DNA of 64,000 nt from contig JACKDP010000003.1 of the NCBI GenBank assembly GCA_020633435.1, positions 496,001 to 560,000 on the forward strand, in the 5' to 3' direction. Each line of letters begins with the position of its first letter. Positions within the stretch are counted from its first letter, which is position 1. Source of the stretch: Myxococcales bacterium. GTDB lineage: Bacteria > Myxococcota_A > Bradymonadia > UBA7976 > UBA1532. The notes under the pieces were generated by a model. That model had not been told where the DNA came from. It did no database searches and worked only from the letters and a program-made list of their open reading frames with translations. The translations under genes and the position numbers were made by a program. Shown piece by piece: positions 8,484 through 16,991 of the stretch.

Positions 8484-10055
8484 ATGACCGAACGTTCCGA
8501 TGCGGCCACGGCCGGCCGCGGCTTCCTCGTCATCACGGCGGCGAAGCTCTGGTTCATGGTGGGCGGCGTGCTCATCAACTTCGGCCTGCCCTACATCTTC
8601 GGCAGCAGCCTGTACGGCGACGACACCGACGGGCGCGCGCTGTACGGCCAGTTCATCGATCTCAACAACACGCTGAGCATCCTCAGCATGGTGATGATCA
8701 CGGGCGTGATGCAATCGGTGTCGCGGTTCGTGGCGGAGCGGCCGGAGGCGCCGGGCGCCATCGTGCGCCAGGCCCTGCGGCTGATGCTGGGGGTGGGGGC
8801 GCTGGTGGGGGGCGGCTTCATCGCGGCGGCCCCGTGGATCGCCGAGCTGCGCAACAACCCGGGGCTGGTGAACGGCTACCGGGCGGCCGGGCTCATCCTC
8901 TTCGCGTACGGCCTGTACACCGTCTTCATCGGCACGCTGAACGGGCAGAAGCGGTTCTTCCACCAGGCGCTCTTCGACATCGGCTTCACGACGCTGAAGG
9001 CGACGCTGGTGCTGGGGTTCGCGCTGGCGGGCCTGGGGGTGGTGGGGGCCTTCAGCGGGTTCGCGCTGGCGGCCGTGATCATCATGCTGATGGCCATGTG
9101 GCGCGTCGGGCGGGGCCTGGAGGCGGGGGTGCCGAGCCGGGGCCTCTACGCCTTCGCCGCCCAGGTCATGCTCTACACCCTGGTGTTCAACGTGGTCTTC
9201 AAGCTCGACGTGCTGATGCTCAAGCCCATCGTCGTCGACCTCTACACCCCGGTGGCGGGCTGGCTGCCCGACGGCGCGCCGGTGTTCCACTGGATGCGCG
9301 AGCGGGCGGTGGAGGCGTCGAGCGATGGCCTGGTGGGCCTGTACGGCCTGGCGGTGAACGTCAGCCGCATCCCCTGGCAGGCGACCATCGCGATCACGTT
9401 CGTGGTCTTCCCGATGATGAGCGAGGCGGTCTTCGCCGAGGATCGGGAGCGCACGCGGCTCTACATCCGCCAGACGATGCGCTACTCGATGATCCTGGTG
9501 GGGGCGGCGGCGGTGGTGCTGGCGGCGATGCCGGGGGCGCTGATCGCCTTGCTGCCCAAGGACTTCGCGGAGGCGGCCATCGCGCTGGCCTGGCTGGCGC
9601 CGGCCTACTTCTGCTTCTCGCTCTTCAACGTCGTCAACACGCTGCTGATGGGGGCCGGCCGGGCGACGGAGGCGCTGATCATCGGGGTGCTGACGTGCGG
9701 GCTGGCGGCGGGCAGCTACGCGCTGCTGCTGGCGGGGGCCGAGAGCACCGACCAGATCCTGGCGCGGACGGGGCAGGGGACGCTGATCGCGTTCGCGGGC
9801 GGGCTCTTGATGGGGCTCGCGGTGCTGTGGCGGCGGTACGGGGCGCCGGTGCCCATCGGGACGGCGGTGCGGGTGCTGGGGCTGGGCGCGGCGCTGGTGG
9901 TGGCGGGGCGGTTCATGCCGCCGACGGGCAAGATCGTGGCGCTGGGCGTGGCGGTCGCGGTGGGCATCGCCTTCCTCGTCGGGCTGGTGGTCACGCGGGA
10001 GTTCGGCGCCGAGGACAAGGCTCGCCTCAAGCGGGTGCTGCGCAGGAAGGGCTGA
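8484..10055 (+). CDS. Wzx/MOP-superfamily polysaccharide flippase-like protein
   Basis: A 523-residue polytopic membrane protein of the MOP (MATE/Wzx) superfamily, with about 12-14 hydrophobic segments. The N-terminal FLVITAAKLWFMVGG, the polar KLDVLMLKP in mid protein and the long C-terminal run of helices fit O-antigen or exopolysaccharide flippases. CGGGAG lies eight bases before the ATG. It is probably co-transcribed with the lipoprotein and helicase behind it (4-base gaps). Its likely job is moving undecaprenyl-linked glycan across the inner membrane, possibly serving the glycosyltransferases encoded on the opposite strand. Confidence 0.8.
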   Translation: MTERSDAATAGRGFLVITAAKLWFMVGGVLINFGLPYIFGSSLYGDDTDGRALYGQFIDLNNTLSILSMVMITGVMQSVSRFVAERPEAPGAIVRQALRLMLGVGALVGGGFIAAAPWIAELRNNPGLVNGYRAAGLILFAYGLYTVFIGTLNGQKRFFHQALFDIGFTTLKATLVLGFALAGLGVVGAFSGFALAAVIIMLMAMWRVGRGLEAGVPSRGLYAFAAQVMLYTLVFNVVFKLDVLMLKPIVVDLYTPVAGWLPDGAPVFHWMRERAVEASSDGLVGLYGLAVNVSRIPWQATIAITFVVFPMMSEAVFAEDRERTRLYIRQTMRYSMILVGAAAVVLAAMPGALIALLPKDFAEAAIALAWLAPAYFCFSLFNVVNTLLMGAGRATEALIIGVLTCGLAAGSYALLLAGAESTDQILARTGQGTLIAFAGGLLMGLAVLWRRYGAPVPIGTAVRVLGLGAALVVAGRFMPPTGKIVALGVAVAVGIAFLVGLVVTREFGAEDKARLKRVLRRKG

Positions 10056-10059
10056 CGCC

Positions 10060-10506
10060 ATGGGACGCTGGCTGGTGGCGGTGGTGCTCGTGGGCACCCT
10101 CGGCGGGCTCGCCTGCGGGACGGCGCCCTCGGTGAACGACACCGGGGATCTGGTGCAGGCGCTGCAGAGCTACAACCGGCTCATCCGGTGGCAGCGGTGG
10201 AACGACGCGGCCTCGTTCGTGCCCCCCGAGCAGCGGACGGCGTGGCTCGACAAGCGCATGCGCGGCGGGGCGGGGCTCAGCATCGCGGACGTGGCGCTGG
10301 CGGGCGTGCAGCAGGCGTCGGCCCAGGCCGAGGAGGCGACGGTCTACGTGCGCATCGCGTGGTACCGGGTGCCCGACACCACGCTGCGCGAGAGCGTCTG
10401 GAAGCAGAGCTGGAAGCTCGATCGGGGCGAGGGGTGGCGGCTGGTGGCCGAGGAGGAGGCGACGGCGCCCCCCGGGGAAGCCGAGCCCGCCCCCGCCTGG
10501 CCGTGA
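10060..10506 (+). CDS. Small uncharacterised lipoprotein
   Basis: A 148-residue exported lipoprotein. The signal peptide MGRWLVAVVLVGTLGGLACG ends in a lipobox with Cys 19 as the predicted lipidated residue. The mature part is alpha/beta (YNRLIRWQRWNDAASFV, then VYVRIAWYRVPDTTLRESVWKQSW), with a proline-rich tail. The layout recalls small NTF2-like periplasmic proteins, but the family was not recognised. Starts four bases after the flippase gene. Confidence 0.75.
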   Translation: MGRWLVAVVLVGTLGGLACGTAPSVNDTGDLVQALQSYNRLIRWQRWNDAASFVPPEQRTAWLDKRMRGGAGLSIADVALAGVQQASAQAEEATVYVRIAWYRVPDTTLRESVWKQSWKLDRGEGWRLVAEEEATAPPGEAEPAPAWP

Positions 10507-10510
10507 GCCG

Positions 10511-13500
10511 ATGGGGGCGCTCGAGCCGAAGGAGATCCGGCAGGTCCTGCGGTACTGGCTGGCGCTGATCCGGCAGGAGGAGGCGCTGGCCGATCGGCCG
10601 CGGGCGCGGTCGCCGCTGCGGGGGCCGTTCCCCGTCGACCTGGTGGAGCCGCGGCCGGGGACCCCCTACTTCAAGCTGAGCCTGGAAGGCGGGGCGCTGG
10701 ACTTCCTGCTGCGGACCGTCGAGACGGTGGAGGAGCCGCTCAACCCCGAGCGCACGGCCTTCCTGAGTCACTGGCTGCGGATCAGCTATCAGCGCGAAAG
10801 CGCAGCGATTTTCGGGCGGCCGGAGCCCCGGGGGCAGCAGATCCACCTGGGCTTCCCCACCTTCCACGCGCGGCGGACGGAGGAGCTGGCCTGCCTCATC
10901 CGGTTCAGCGGCACGCTCAACTGGCTGGACGACGAGGGGGCGGCCTGGGCACCGCCGGACTATCACGCGCGCAAGTCGCGGTCGCTGCCGGCGCTGCCGA
11001 CGGCGCTGCGGCTGACGGCCGAGGTGCGGGGGGCGGACGCGCCCTACTTCCTGGACGCCCAGCTGCTGAGCCGGACGCTGGGGGTGGTCGATGAGGAGCT
11101 GGCCGACTTCTTCGCGGCGCTGCGCGAGGCCGGGGAGATCTCGGGCCCGGACATGGTGGCGGCCGTGTGCGATCTGCTGGAGCGGGAGGGGCCGTGGGCG
11201 CCGCCGCTGGCCGAGGCGCCCCCCGGGGTGGGCCTGGCGGAGCTGGCGGAGCGGCTGGTCACGGCGGCGCGGCGGCGGTTGCCGCCGGGGGATCAGTCGG
11301 TCTTCCCCATCGGGCTGGTCACGGACGACAGCCGCATCCAGGCGTCGTGGCACCTGCAGCGCGACCTGCTGACGCTGCTGAAGCACCCGCCGGGGGATGG
11401 GCCGTGGGGCCGGGCGACGCCGCTGTGGCACTACCTCTCGGGGGCGCCGGCGGCGGCGGGGCACCACCTGCCGCGGGGGCTGCGGTCGCCCCGGGCGCTC
11501 ACGGCGGGCCAGCTCGACGCGGCGGCGCGGTTCCTGGGATCGACGCTGGCGGCGGCGCAGGGGCCGCCCGGGACGGGCAAGACCGATCTCATCCTGCACC
11601 TGGTGGCCGACACGCTGGTGGCGCGCGCGCGGCGGCTGCTGGAGGGGCGGGCCATGGGGCGGACGCTGCTGCTGGTGACCAGCACCAACAACCGGGCGGT
11701 GGACAACGTGCTCGATCCGCTGGCGCGGGAGCTGCCGGAGACGGCGCTGCCGCTGGGGCTGCGGGCGGGCAACCAGGAGGTCACGGCGTCGCTGACGGCG
11801 GAGACGCTGGCGCGGGCGCGGACGTGGCTGCGCGCCCAGGACACGACGGACGCGGCGGCGCGACACGCGGCGGCCCTGGCCGAGTTCGAGGGGGCGCTGG
11901 CGGAGGTGGACCAGGCGCTCGCGCCGTTCGAGGTCGGCCAGACGGAGCGGGCCCGGCGGGAGCGGCTGGTGAGCCGGCTGGCGGATCTCGACGAGGACCT
12001 GGCGCGGGCGCCGGGCACGCTGGAGGAGGCCGAGGAGGCGCAGCGGCGGCTGAAGATCGTGCGGCGGGTGCTGGTGGATCTGGAGCAGATCGTCGAGAAG
12101 CGGACCAAGAGCTCGGTGGAGCGGGCGCTGGCGCTGTGGCAACGCAAGGCGGTGGAGAAGGACGCGGTGGCCCAGGCCGAGGCGTCGCTGGTGCCGCTGG
12201 AGGTCACGCTGGACGTCCGCCTGCCGCCGAGCCACGCCGACGACGACCCGGAGGACGAGGTCCACGACGCGTGGGAGGACGCGGTCGTCGACGCGCTCGA
12301 GGCGGTGGAGGTGGCCCGGGACGCGGTGCAGGTCATCCTGCGGGCGCACCAGCTGCGCAAGCAGCGCGACGCGGTGGCGGCCGAGCTGGCGGAGCTCGAG
12401 CTCTCGGTGGCCGAGGCGCCGGCGGCGCCGCCCGCGCTGGCGGGGCCGCACGCCAACCTCTTCGCGCTGGCCAACCGGGTGCGGGAGACTTGGGCCATTC
12501 TGCACGCCGGGGAGCTGGAGCCCGCGCTGCGGCGGGCGCTGGAGCGCACGGCGGGGCGGGGCAGCCTGCGGTCCATCTTCGAGAAGGACCTGGAGACCGC
12601 GTCGTGGCTGCGGCGGCTGTTCCCGGTGATGGGGTGCACGCTGCTCTCGCTGGGCAACGTCTTCCCGCCGGAGCCGGGGGTGGTGGAGCGGGTGGTCGTG
12701 GACGAAGCCGGGCAGTGCCACCCCGCCTACGCGCTGGCGGCGCTGATGCGGGCGGAGCGCGCGCTGGTGATCGGGGACGTCCACCAGCTCGAGCCGGTGG
12801 TGCGGCTCACGGGCATCGACGAGCAGCGGGTGCGGCGGATCAGCGACGTGGACCTGAGCGACGCGGTGCTGGCGCCGTACCGGATTCACGCGGAGAACCC
12901 GACCAGCGCTCAGAGTCTTGCCGACCGGGCCGTGCGGGTGCGCCCGCAGCTGCGCGACCACTTCCGGTGCCAGCCGGCGATCATCGGGCTGTCTGACCGG
13001 CTGTGTGGCTACCAGCTCGCGGTGCACACCCCGGCGCGCAGCCTGGTGGGCCAGGTGCCGTGGCTCACCGACCCGGTGCTGCTGGCGGCGGTGGAGGGCC
13101 AGCAGGTCCAGGCTCGGGGGAGCTGGGCCAACCCGGTGGAAGCCGACGCGGTGCTCGAGATCCTGCGGCAGCTCGGGCGGCGGGGCATCCCGTGGACGGA
13201 GATCGCCCTGCTGACGCCGTATGTTGGGCAGCTCGAGCTGCTGCGGCAGCGGCTTCGGCAGGTCGGCGTCCCGCTGGAGTCGGACCGGGAAGCCTGGTCG
13301 GCGACGCAGCCGGCGCTCTTCGAGACGGGCGCGCTGGCGACGGGCACCGTGCACCGGTTCCAGGGTGGCGAGCGGACGATCGTGATCTTCAGCACGGTGG
13401 TGGGGCGGGACCGGTCGCTGGGGTTCCTGAACGGGCGGGTCAACCTCATCAACGTCGCGGTGTCGCGGGCGCGGGACCACCTGATCATCGTGGGGGATCC

Positions 13501-13579
13501 GGCCGTGCTGGCGCGGGGGCCGCACTCACGCGTCCTGACCGACCGCGCCGTCCGGCTGGCGGCGGATGCCATCCGCTGA
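10511..13579 (+). CDS. Large Upf1/DNA2-like superfamily 1 helicase
   Basis: A 1022-residue SF1 helicase. Motif I is QGPPGTGKTD with the Walker lysine near residue 357; motif II is VVDEAGQ (residues 730-736), the DEAG form of the Upf1/DNA2/NAM7 group; GDVHQLEPV is motif III; VHRFQGGER near residue 948 is motif V and VAVSRARDHLIIVGD is motif VI. Between motifs Ia and II, residues of about 440-700 form a long coiled-coil-like insertion rich in Glu, Arg and Ala. The N-terminal 330 residues have no recognised domain. The start codon is four bases after the lipoprotein stop, with only a weak ribosome site. Helicases of this group act on RNA or DNA and occur in some defence systems; no nuclease or methylase partner is adjacent, so its role is open. 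Confidence 0.85.
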   Translation: MGALEPKEIRQVLRYWLALIRQEEALADRPRARSPLRGPFPVDLVEPRPGTPYFKLSLEGGALDFLLRTVETVEEPLNPERTAFLSHWLRISYQRESAAIFGRPEPRGQQIHLGFPTFHARRTEELACLIRFSGTLNWLDDEGAAWAPPDYHARKSRSLPALPTALRLTAEVRGADAPYFLDAQLLSRTLGVVDEELADFFAALREAGEISGPDMVAAVCDLLEREGPWAPPLAEAPPGVGLAELAERLVTAARRRLPPGDQSVFPIGLVTDDSRIQASWHLQRDLLTLLKHPPGDGPWGRATPLWHYLSGAPAAAGHHLPRGLRSPRALTAGQLDAAARFLGSTLAAAQGPPGTGKTDLILHLVADTLVARARRLLEGRAMGRTLLLVTSTNNRAVDNVLDPLARELPETALPLGLRAGNQEVTASLTAETLARARTWLRAQDTTDAAARHAAALAEFEGALAEVDQALAPFEVGQTERARRERLVSRLADLDEDLARAPGTLEEAEEAQRRLKIVRRVLVDLEQIVEKRTKSSVERALALWQRKAVEKDAVAQAEASLVPLEVTLDVRLPPSHADDDPEDEVHDAWEDAVVDALEAVEVARDAVQVILRAHQLRKQRDAVAAELAELELSVAEAPAAPPALAGPHANLFALANRVRETWAILHAGELEPALRRALERTAGRGSLRSIFEKDLETASWLRRLFPVMGCTLLSLGNVFPPEPGVVERVVVDEAGQCHPAYALAALMRAERALVIGDVHQLEPVVRLTGIDEQRVRRISDVDLSDAVLAPYRIHAENPTSAQSLADRAVRVRPQLRDHFRCQPAIIGLSDRLCGYQLAVHTPARSLVGQVPWLTDPVLLAAVEGQQVQARGSWANPVEADAVLEILRQLGRRGIPWTEIALLTPYVGQLELLRQRLRQVGVPLESDREAWSATQPALFETGALATGTVHRFQGGERTIVIFSTVVGRDRSLGFLNGRVNLINVAVSRARDHLIIVGDPAVLARGPHSRVLTDRAVRLAADAIR

Positions 13580-14013
13580 CGCCTGCCTGTCCTTCGCGGC
13601 CGACGCCTCTAGCGACGTGGGCGAAGCTCTGAGTCACAGCCCCCGCGTGGGCGAAGCTCTGAGTCACAGCCCCCGCAGCCCCAATTCCCCCATGGCGTCG
13701 CCCCCGTAGCTCCGGTCGGGCTGGGCGAAACTCTGAGCCCATCTGGCCTGGCCAAGGGCGAAACTCTGAGTTGAGAAAGGCTCAATGGCCCGGGCGTGGG
13801 GGTGGTTGATCGGGTCTGCAGGGGGGTGGGGGCGGGTTTGGAGGGCTGTTCGAAGGGGTGGAGGGACCGTTGCCGGCTTCGCGGGGCGCTTGGAGGAGCC
13901 ATGACGGCCCCACGTCCACCCACAAGGCCTCCGGTCACCCGCCCACAGGCGCAACTCCCCCGTCGCCGGCCCCTGCAGCGTCGTGCCCCCCACCTTCGCG
14001 CCCCGGCCGCGGG
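13580..14013. other. 434-base gene-free stretch with repeat cluster
   Basis: Lies between the helicase and transposase genes, which converge here. It contains four copies of a 15-base motif (listed separately) and then a G/C-rich run from about 13771 with no convincing open frame, ribosome site or terminator. A frame reading across the repeats encodes repeated QSFA peptides, but there is no sign that it is translated. Confidence 0.7.
13617..13770. repeat. Cluster of four GGGCGAARCTCTGAG repeats beside a RAYT gene
   Basis: Core copies at 13619-13633, 13649-13663, 13723-13737 and 13756-13770, all in the same direction. The first two belong to a perfect 30-base tandem direct repeat (13617-13646 and 13647-13676). 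Copies 1-2 read CGAAGC, copies 3-4 CGAAAC. Some copies can fold weakly by pairing GGGC with a GCCC that follows. They lie 3' of the adjacent tyrosine transposase gene and are candidates for its cognate repeats. Confidence 0.8.
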
Positions 14014-15051
14014 CTACGCGCAGGCTTGTCGGCGCGCAGGCATCAGGCTGCCGGCCCGCAGGCGCGGCGGGGTGGACCGCGCGGGATCCTCGCCTGGGCG
14101 CAGCAGCTCGGCCAGCACGGTGGGGTGCCACTGAAACCCGTCGTACAGCGCCGTCGCGTGCGGCGTCGGGTGGGGCCGCAGCAGCGCGTCGGCCTGCTGT
14201 TGGGCGTGCAGCGTCCCGACTTCGAGGGCGGCGTAGGCGCCGGCGAGCAGCTCGCGTGCGTTCGGGCCGCGGGCGTCGAAGCGGGGGCAGGGGCTCGTCT
14301 TCAGCGTGTCCGGCGTGTGCCGCGGCGTGTACCGACTGGGGTCGTAGGTCGCCGGCAGGCGCCGGTCGGCGTGCTCGGCGATGATGGACGCGACGAGCGC
14401 GGCCTGGTCGGCGCACCGGGCCTCCGGGCGCTGGCCGGTGAGGGGAGCGAGGCGCAGCTCGACGGGCCTCATGAACGGCTCCATCGCTGCGGCGGGGTCG
14501 GCGCCCCGGGCCCGCAGCCAGGCTTTGGTGCGCAGGCGCTGGCCGATGATGGGGCCGCCGTCCGCCGGCGCGCGGGCGGTGTGCAGGCCGGGCCAGGCCC
14601 GGGGGTCGGCGACGAGGCCGTCTTTGGGCCCGTGGCTGAGCACGTACCGCAGCCACCACGCCTCGGCGTCGTCGTCCAGCAGCGTCGTGCACCGGTACCG
14701 CGCGCTCCAGACGGCCCCGCTCGTCCCATGCCAGGCGTGGGTGAGGCGGGCGAGGCCGGCCTTGACGTACTGCGTCCACCGGCTGATGGCGACGGCCGTG
14801 CGCCCTCGCACCAGCGCGTGGAAGTGGTTGCTGAGCAGGACGAACGCGATGACCTCCGTCGCGTACCGCTCGGTCGCCGTGGCGACGATGCCCCAGGCGA
14901 GGTCGACGAAGCGCGGGTCGAACGTGTGGAACGCGAACCGACCACCGACCGTGCGGCTGCTGACGTGCTGGACGTGGTCGGGGGTCAGGCAGCGGTGCCG
15001 CAGGCGCCGCAGGGCGGCCCGCGGGCGGGGCTCGGGTCTCGGGCGGGGCAT
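14014..15051 (-). CDS. REP-associated tyrosine transposase-like protein (RAYT, Y1_Tnp)
   Basis: A 345-residue IS200/Y1-type single-strand transposase. The metal-binding HUH motif is in LLSNHFHALV (His 76, His 78). The candidate catalytic tyrosine is Tyr 95 in TQYVKAG, followed by the family's Arg/His helix and WSARYR. A C-terminal half of about 200 residues is longer than in small TnpA proteins, as in many RAYTs. GAGGAGG stands five bases before the ATG. There are no flanking terminal inverted repeats or second ORF, so it does not look like a standard insertion sequence. RAYTs are domesticated enzymes that disperse short palindromic repeats; the repeat cluster just downstream fits that. Confidence 0.85.
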   Translation of the reverse strand: MPRPRPEPRPRAALRRLRHRCLTPDHVQHVSSRTVGGRFAFHTFDPRFVDLAWGIVATATERYATEVIAFVLLSNHFHALVRGRTAVAISRWTQYVKAGLARLTHAWHGTSGAVWSARYRCTTLLDDDAEAWWLRYVLSHGPKDGLVADPRAWPGLHTARAPADGGPIIGQRLRTKAWLRARGADPAAAMEPFMRPVELRLAPLTGQRPEARCADQAALVASIIAEHADRRLPATYDPSRYTPRHTPDTLKTSPCPRFDARGPNARELLAGAYAALEVGTLHAQQQADALLRPHPTPHATALYDGFQWHPTVLAELLRPGEDPARSTPPRLRAGSLMPARRQACA

Positions 15052-15209
15052 CGGAGCCTCCTCGCGATCGGTGCGAAGTGCTCATCGGTCAGTCGGGCCG
15101 CGTGTCGCAGAAAAACTGAAAAAAGTGCCCGCCCGACCTCGACCTCCCGCCACCGAGGCGACTTCTCCGAGCCCGGTGCATCGTGCATCCTGCCCCCAAG
15201 GAGGTCCCC

Positions 15210-16082
15210 ATGCGCGCGTTGTTGCTGCTGGCTCTGCTCTCGTCCCCCGCCCTGGCCGACGGCCCCTTCTGGCCGTACTGGAGCGACGGCAAGGCCGAGC
15301 TGGCCGGCTACGACCTCGTCCAGCCCCGCTACGGCGAGAAGCGCCACGGCCGGGCCGTCCTCATCTTCGTGACGGAGCCCTTCTCTCGCGCCCGCGGCGT
15401 GAAGGTCGATCACTACAACCCCAATGATCCCGACCACTTCACCGCCCTCAAGCTGAACGCCGTCCGCAAGTTCCAGACGGGCATCTACGACTACAGCGTG
15501 ATGACGAGCGTGTTCGTGGATCCCGCCAACGGCTTCGCCCCGGCCAAGGTGTCGTTCTCCAGCCAGGAGTGGTGCGGGCATGTCTTCGAGGAGGCGCGCT
15601 TCGGGCAGGGGGCGAAGGTGCGCATCGACTCCTACTTCGAGGGCGAGACGACCCAGCTGGACGTGCCCGTCGCCGGGTCCGAGGACGCCCTCTTCATCAC
15701 CCTGCGTGGCCTCGGCGCCGAGGCGCTGGCGACCGAGCCGGTGACCGCGACCCTCCTGCCCTCGGCCCTGGACCGCCGCCTCCGCCACCAGCCGGCGAAG
15801 CCCGCCGCCATCACCGTGCAGTGGGGGGCCCCGACCGACGTGACCGTCCCGGCCGGGAAGTTCTCCGTGCGCACCGCCACCTGGAACCGCGGCGTCGGCG
15901 GGCAGTGCCAGGCCGACGTCGAGGTGGCCTGGCCCCACCGCATCATCGGCTGGCGCTGCGATGACGGCGAGGAGGCGAAGCTGCTGGGGGTCGATCGCAT
16001 CCCCTACTGGCAGACCCACGGCGAGGGCAACGAGGCCCTCCTCCAGCGCCTCGGCCTCAAGCCCATGGGCGTCGCCCCGTGA
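15210..16082 (+). CDS. Secreted protein of unknown function
   Basis: A 290-residue exported protein. MRALLLLALLSSPALADG is a standard signal peptide. The mature protein begins PFWPYWSDGKAEL and contains QPRYGE, AVLIFVTEPF, VDHYNPNDPDHF and KFQTGIYDYSVMTS. From memory this pattern resembles secreted proteins sometimes mislabelled as septum-formation inhibitor Maf, but it has no Maf fold signature. AAGGAGG lies six bases before the ATG. Its stop overlaps the start of the next small lipoprotein gene. Not essential-looking, function unknown. Confidence 0.8.
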   Translation: MRALLLLALLSSPALADGPFWPYWSDGKAELAGYDLVQPRYGEKRHGRAVLIFVTEPFSRARGVKVDHYNPNDPDHFTALKLNAVRKFQTGIYDYSVMTSVFVDPANGFAPAKVSFSSQEWCGHVFEEARFGQGAKVRIDSYFEGETTQLDVPVAGSEDALFITLRGLGAEALATEPVTATLLPSALDRRLRHQPAKPAAITVQWGAPTDVTVPAGKFSVRTATWNRGVGGQCQADVEVAWPHRIIGWRCDDGEEAKLLGVDRIPYWQTHGEGNEALLQRLGLKPMGVAP

Positions 16083-16252
16083 GGTGCCTCGGCCTCCTGG
16101 CGCTCCTCCTCACCGCCTGCGGCAGCTCGGGCGAGGGGCCGACGCCCGCCACCTGCGCCCGCGTCGGCCAGCAGTGCCGCCTCCCCACCGGGCCCCTCGG
16201 CGTGTGCCAGCGCGCCGACGGCGACGGCTTCGTCTGCACGCCCCAGCACTGA
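16079..16252 (+). CDS. Tiny cysteine-rich lipoprotein
   Basis: A 57-codon gene found by reading past the previous stop. GTG 16079 overlaps that stop as GTGA. The product starts MRCLGLLALLLTACGSSG, a compact lipoprotein signal with lipobox LTAC (Cys 14). The mature part of about 43 residues contains four more cysteines (residues 26, 33, 43, 53; spacing CX6CX9CX9C), enough for two disulphides. The coupled start and the clean signal peptide argue that it is real. No family recognised; a small surface or periplasmic knot-like peptide is possible. Confidence 0.7.
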   Translation: MRCLGLLALLLTACGSSGEGPTPATCARVGQQCRLPTGPLGVCQRADGDGFVCTPQH

Positions 16253-16322
16253 CGTCCCCATGGACGCCCAGGCCGCCTTTGCCGTAGCGTGCGCGCCGCA
16301 CTCACCAACCTGGAGGGTCGCC

Positions 16323-16991
16323 ATGAAGCGGCTCGTCGTCCTGCTCGCCCTCGCCTTCGCCACCCCCGCCCTCGCCCGGGCGCCCGGCACCGACGAGGAG
16401 AAGACGCTCTACGCCCTCGGCCTCGCCGTGGCCCAGCAGCTCAAGATCTTCGCCCTCTCCCCCGCTGACGTGGAGATGGTGGTCGCCGGCCTCACCGACG
16501 GGGCCACCGGCGCCACGCCCGCCGTGCCCTTCGCCGAGTGGCAGGCCAAGATCGGCGATCTGGCCAAGGCCCGCAGCATGAAGGCCGCCGCCGCCGAGAA
16601 GGCCGCCGGCCAGGCGTTCCTCGACAAGGCCGCCTCCCAGCCGGGCGCGAAGCGCACCCCGTCCGGCCTCGTGATCGTCACGAAGCAGGAGGGCCAGGGC
16701 CCCCAGGCGACCCTCGCGGACACCGTGAAGGTGCACTACCACGGCACCCTCATCTCCGGTGAGGTCTTCGACAGCTCCGTGGAGCGCGGCACCCCCGCCA
16801 CCTTCCCCCTCGGCGGCGTCGTGCCCTGCTGGAAGGAGGGCGTCGCCCTCATGAAGAAGGGCGGCAAGGCCACCCTCTACTGCCCGCCCGACCTGGCCTA
16901 CGGCGATCGCGGCGCGCCCCCGAAGATCGGCCCCGGCGCCACCCTCATCTTCGACGTCGAGCTGCTGGACATCACGCCCCCCGGCAAGTGA
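16323..16991 (+). CDS. FKBP-type peptidyl-prolyl isomerase (FkpA/Mip-like)
   Basis: A 222-residue periplasmic prolyl isomerase. A signal peptide (MKRLVVLLALAFATPALA) is followed by a helical dimerisation region (about residues 20-110) and a C-terminal FKBP domain (about 125-217). FKBP landmarks are VKVHYHGTLISGEVFDSS, GVVPCWKEGVALMKKGGKA and LAYGDRGAPPKIGPGATLIFDVELL. It would assist folding of exported proteins. TGGAGGG precedes the ATG. The 3' end overlaps the convergently transcribed glycosidase gene by 20 bases. Confidence 0.92.
   Translation: MKRLVVLLALAFATPALARAPGTDEEKTLYALGLAVAQQLKIFALSPADVEMVVAGLTDGATGATPAVPFAEWQAKIGDLAKARSMKAAAAEKAAGQAFLDKAASQPGAKRTPSGLVIVTKQEGQGPQATLADTVKVHYHGTLISGEVFDSSVERGTPATFPLGGVVPCWKEGVALMKKGGKATLYCPPDLAYGDRGAPPKIGPGATLIFDVELLDITPPGK

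Noticed and set aside
13617..13770. Repeat cluster as a small CRISPR array
   Set aside because: Only four copies with irregular spacing (30, 74, 33), no uniform spacers and no cas genes.
13664..15085. A second minus-strand frame overlapping the RAYT gene and repeat cluster
   Set aside because: It lacks the HUH motif and is Arg/Pro-rich; the other frame has the full transposase signature and a GAGGAGG site.
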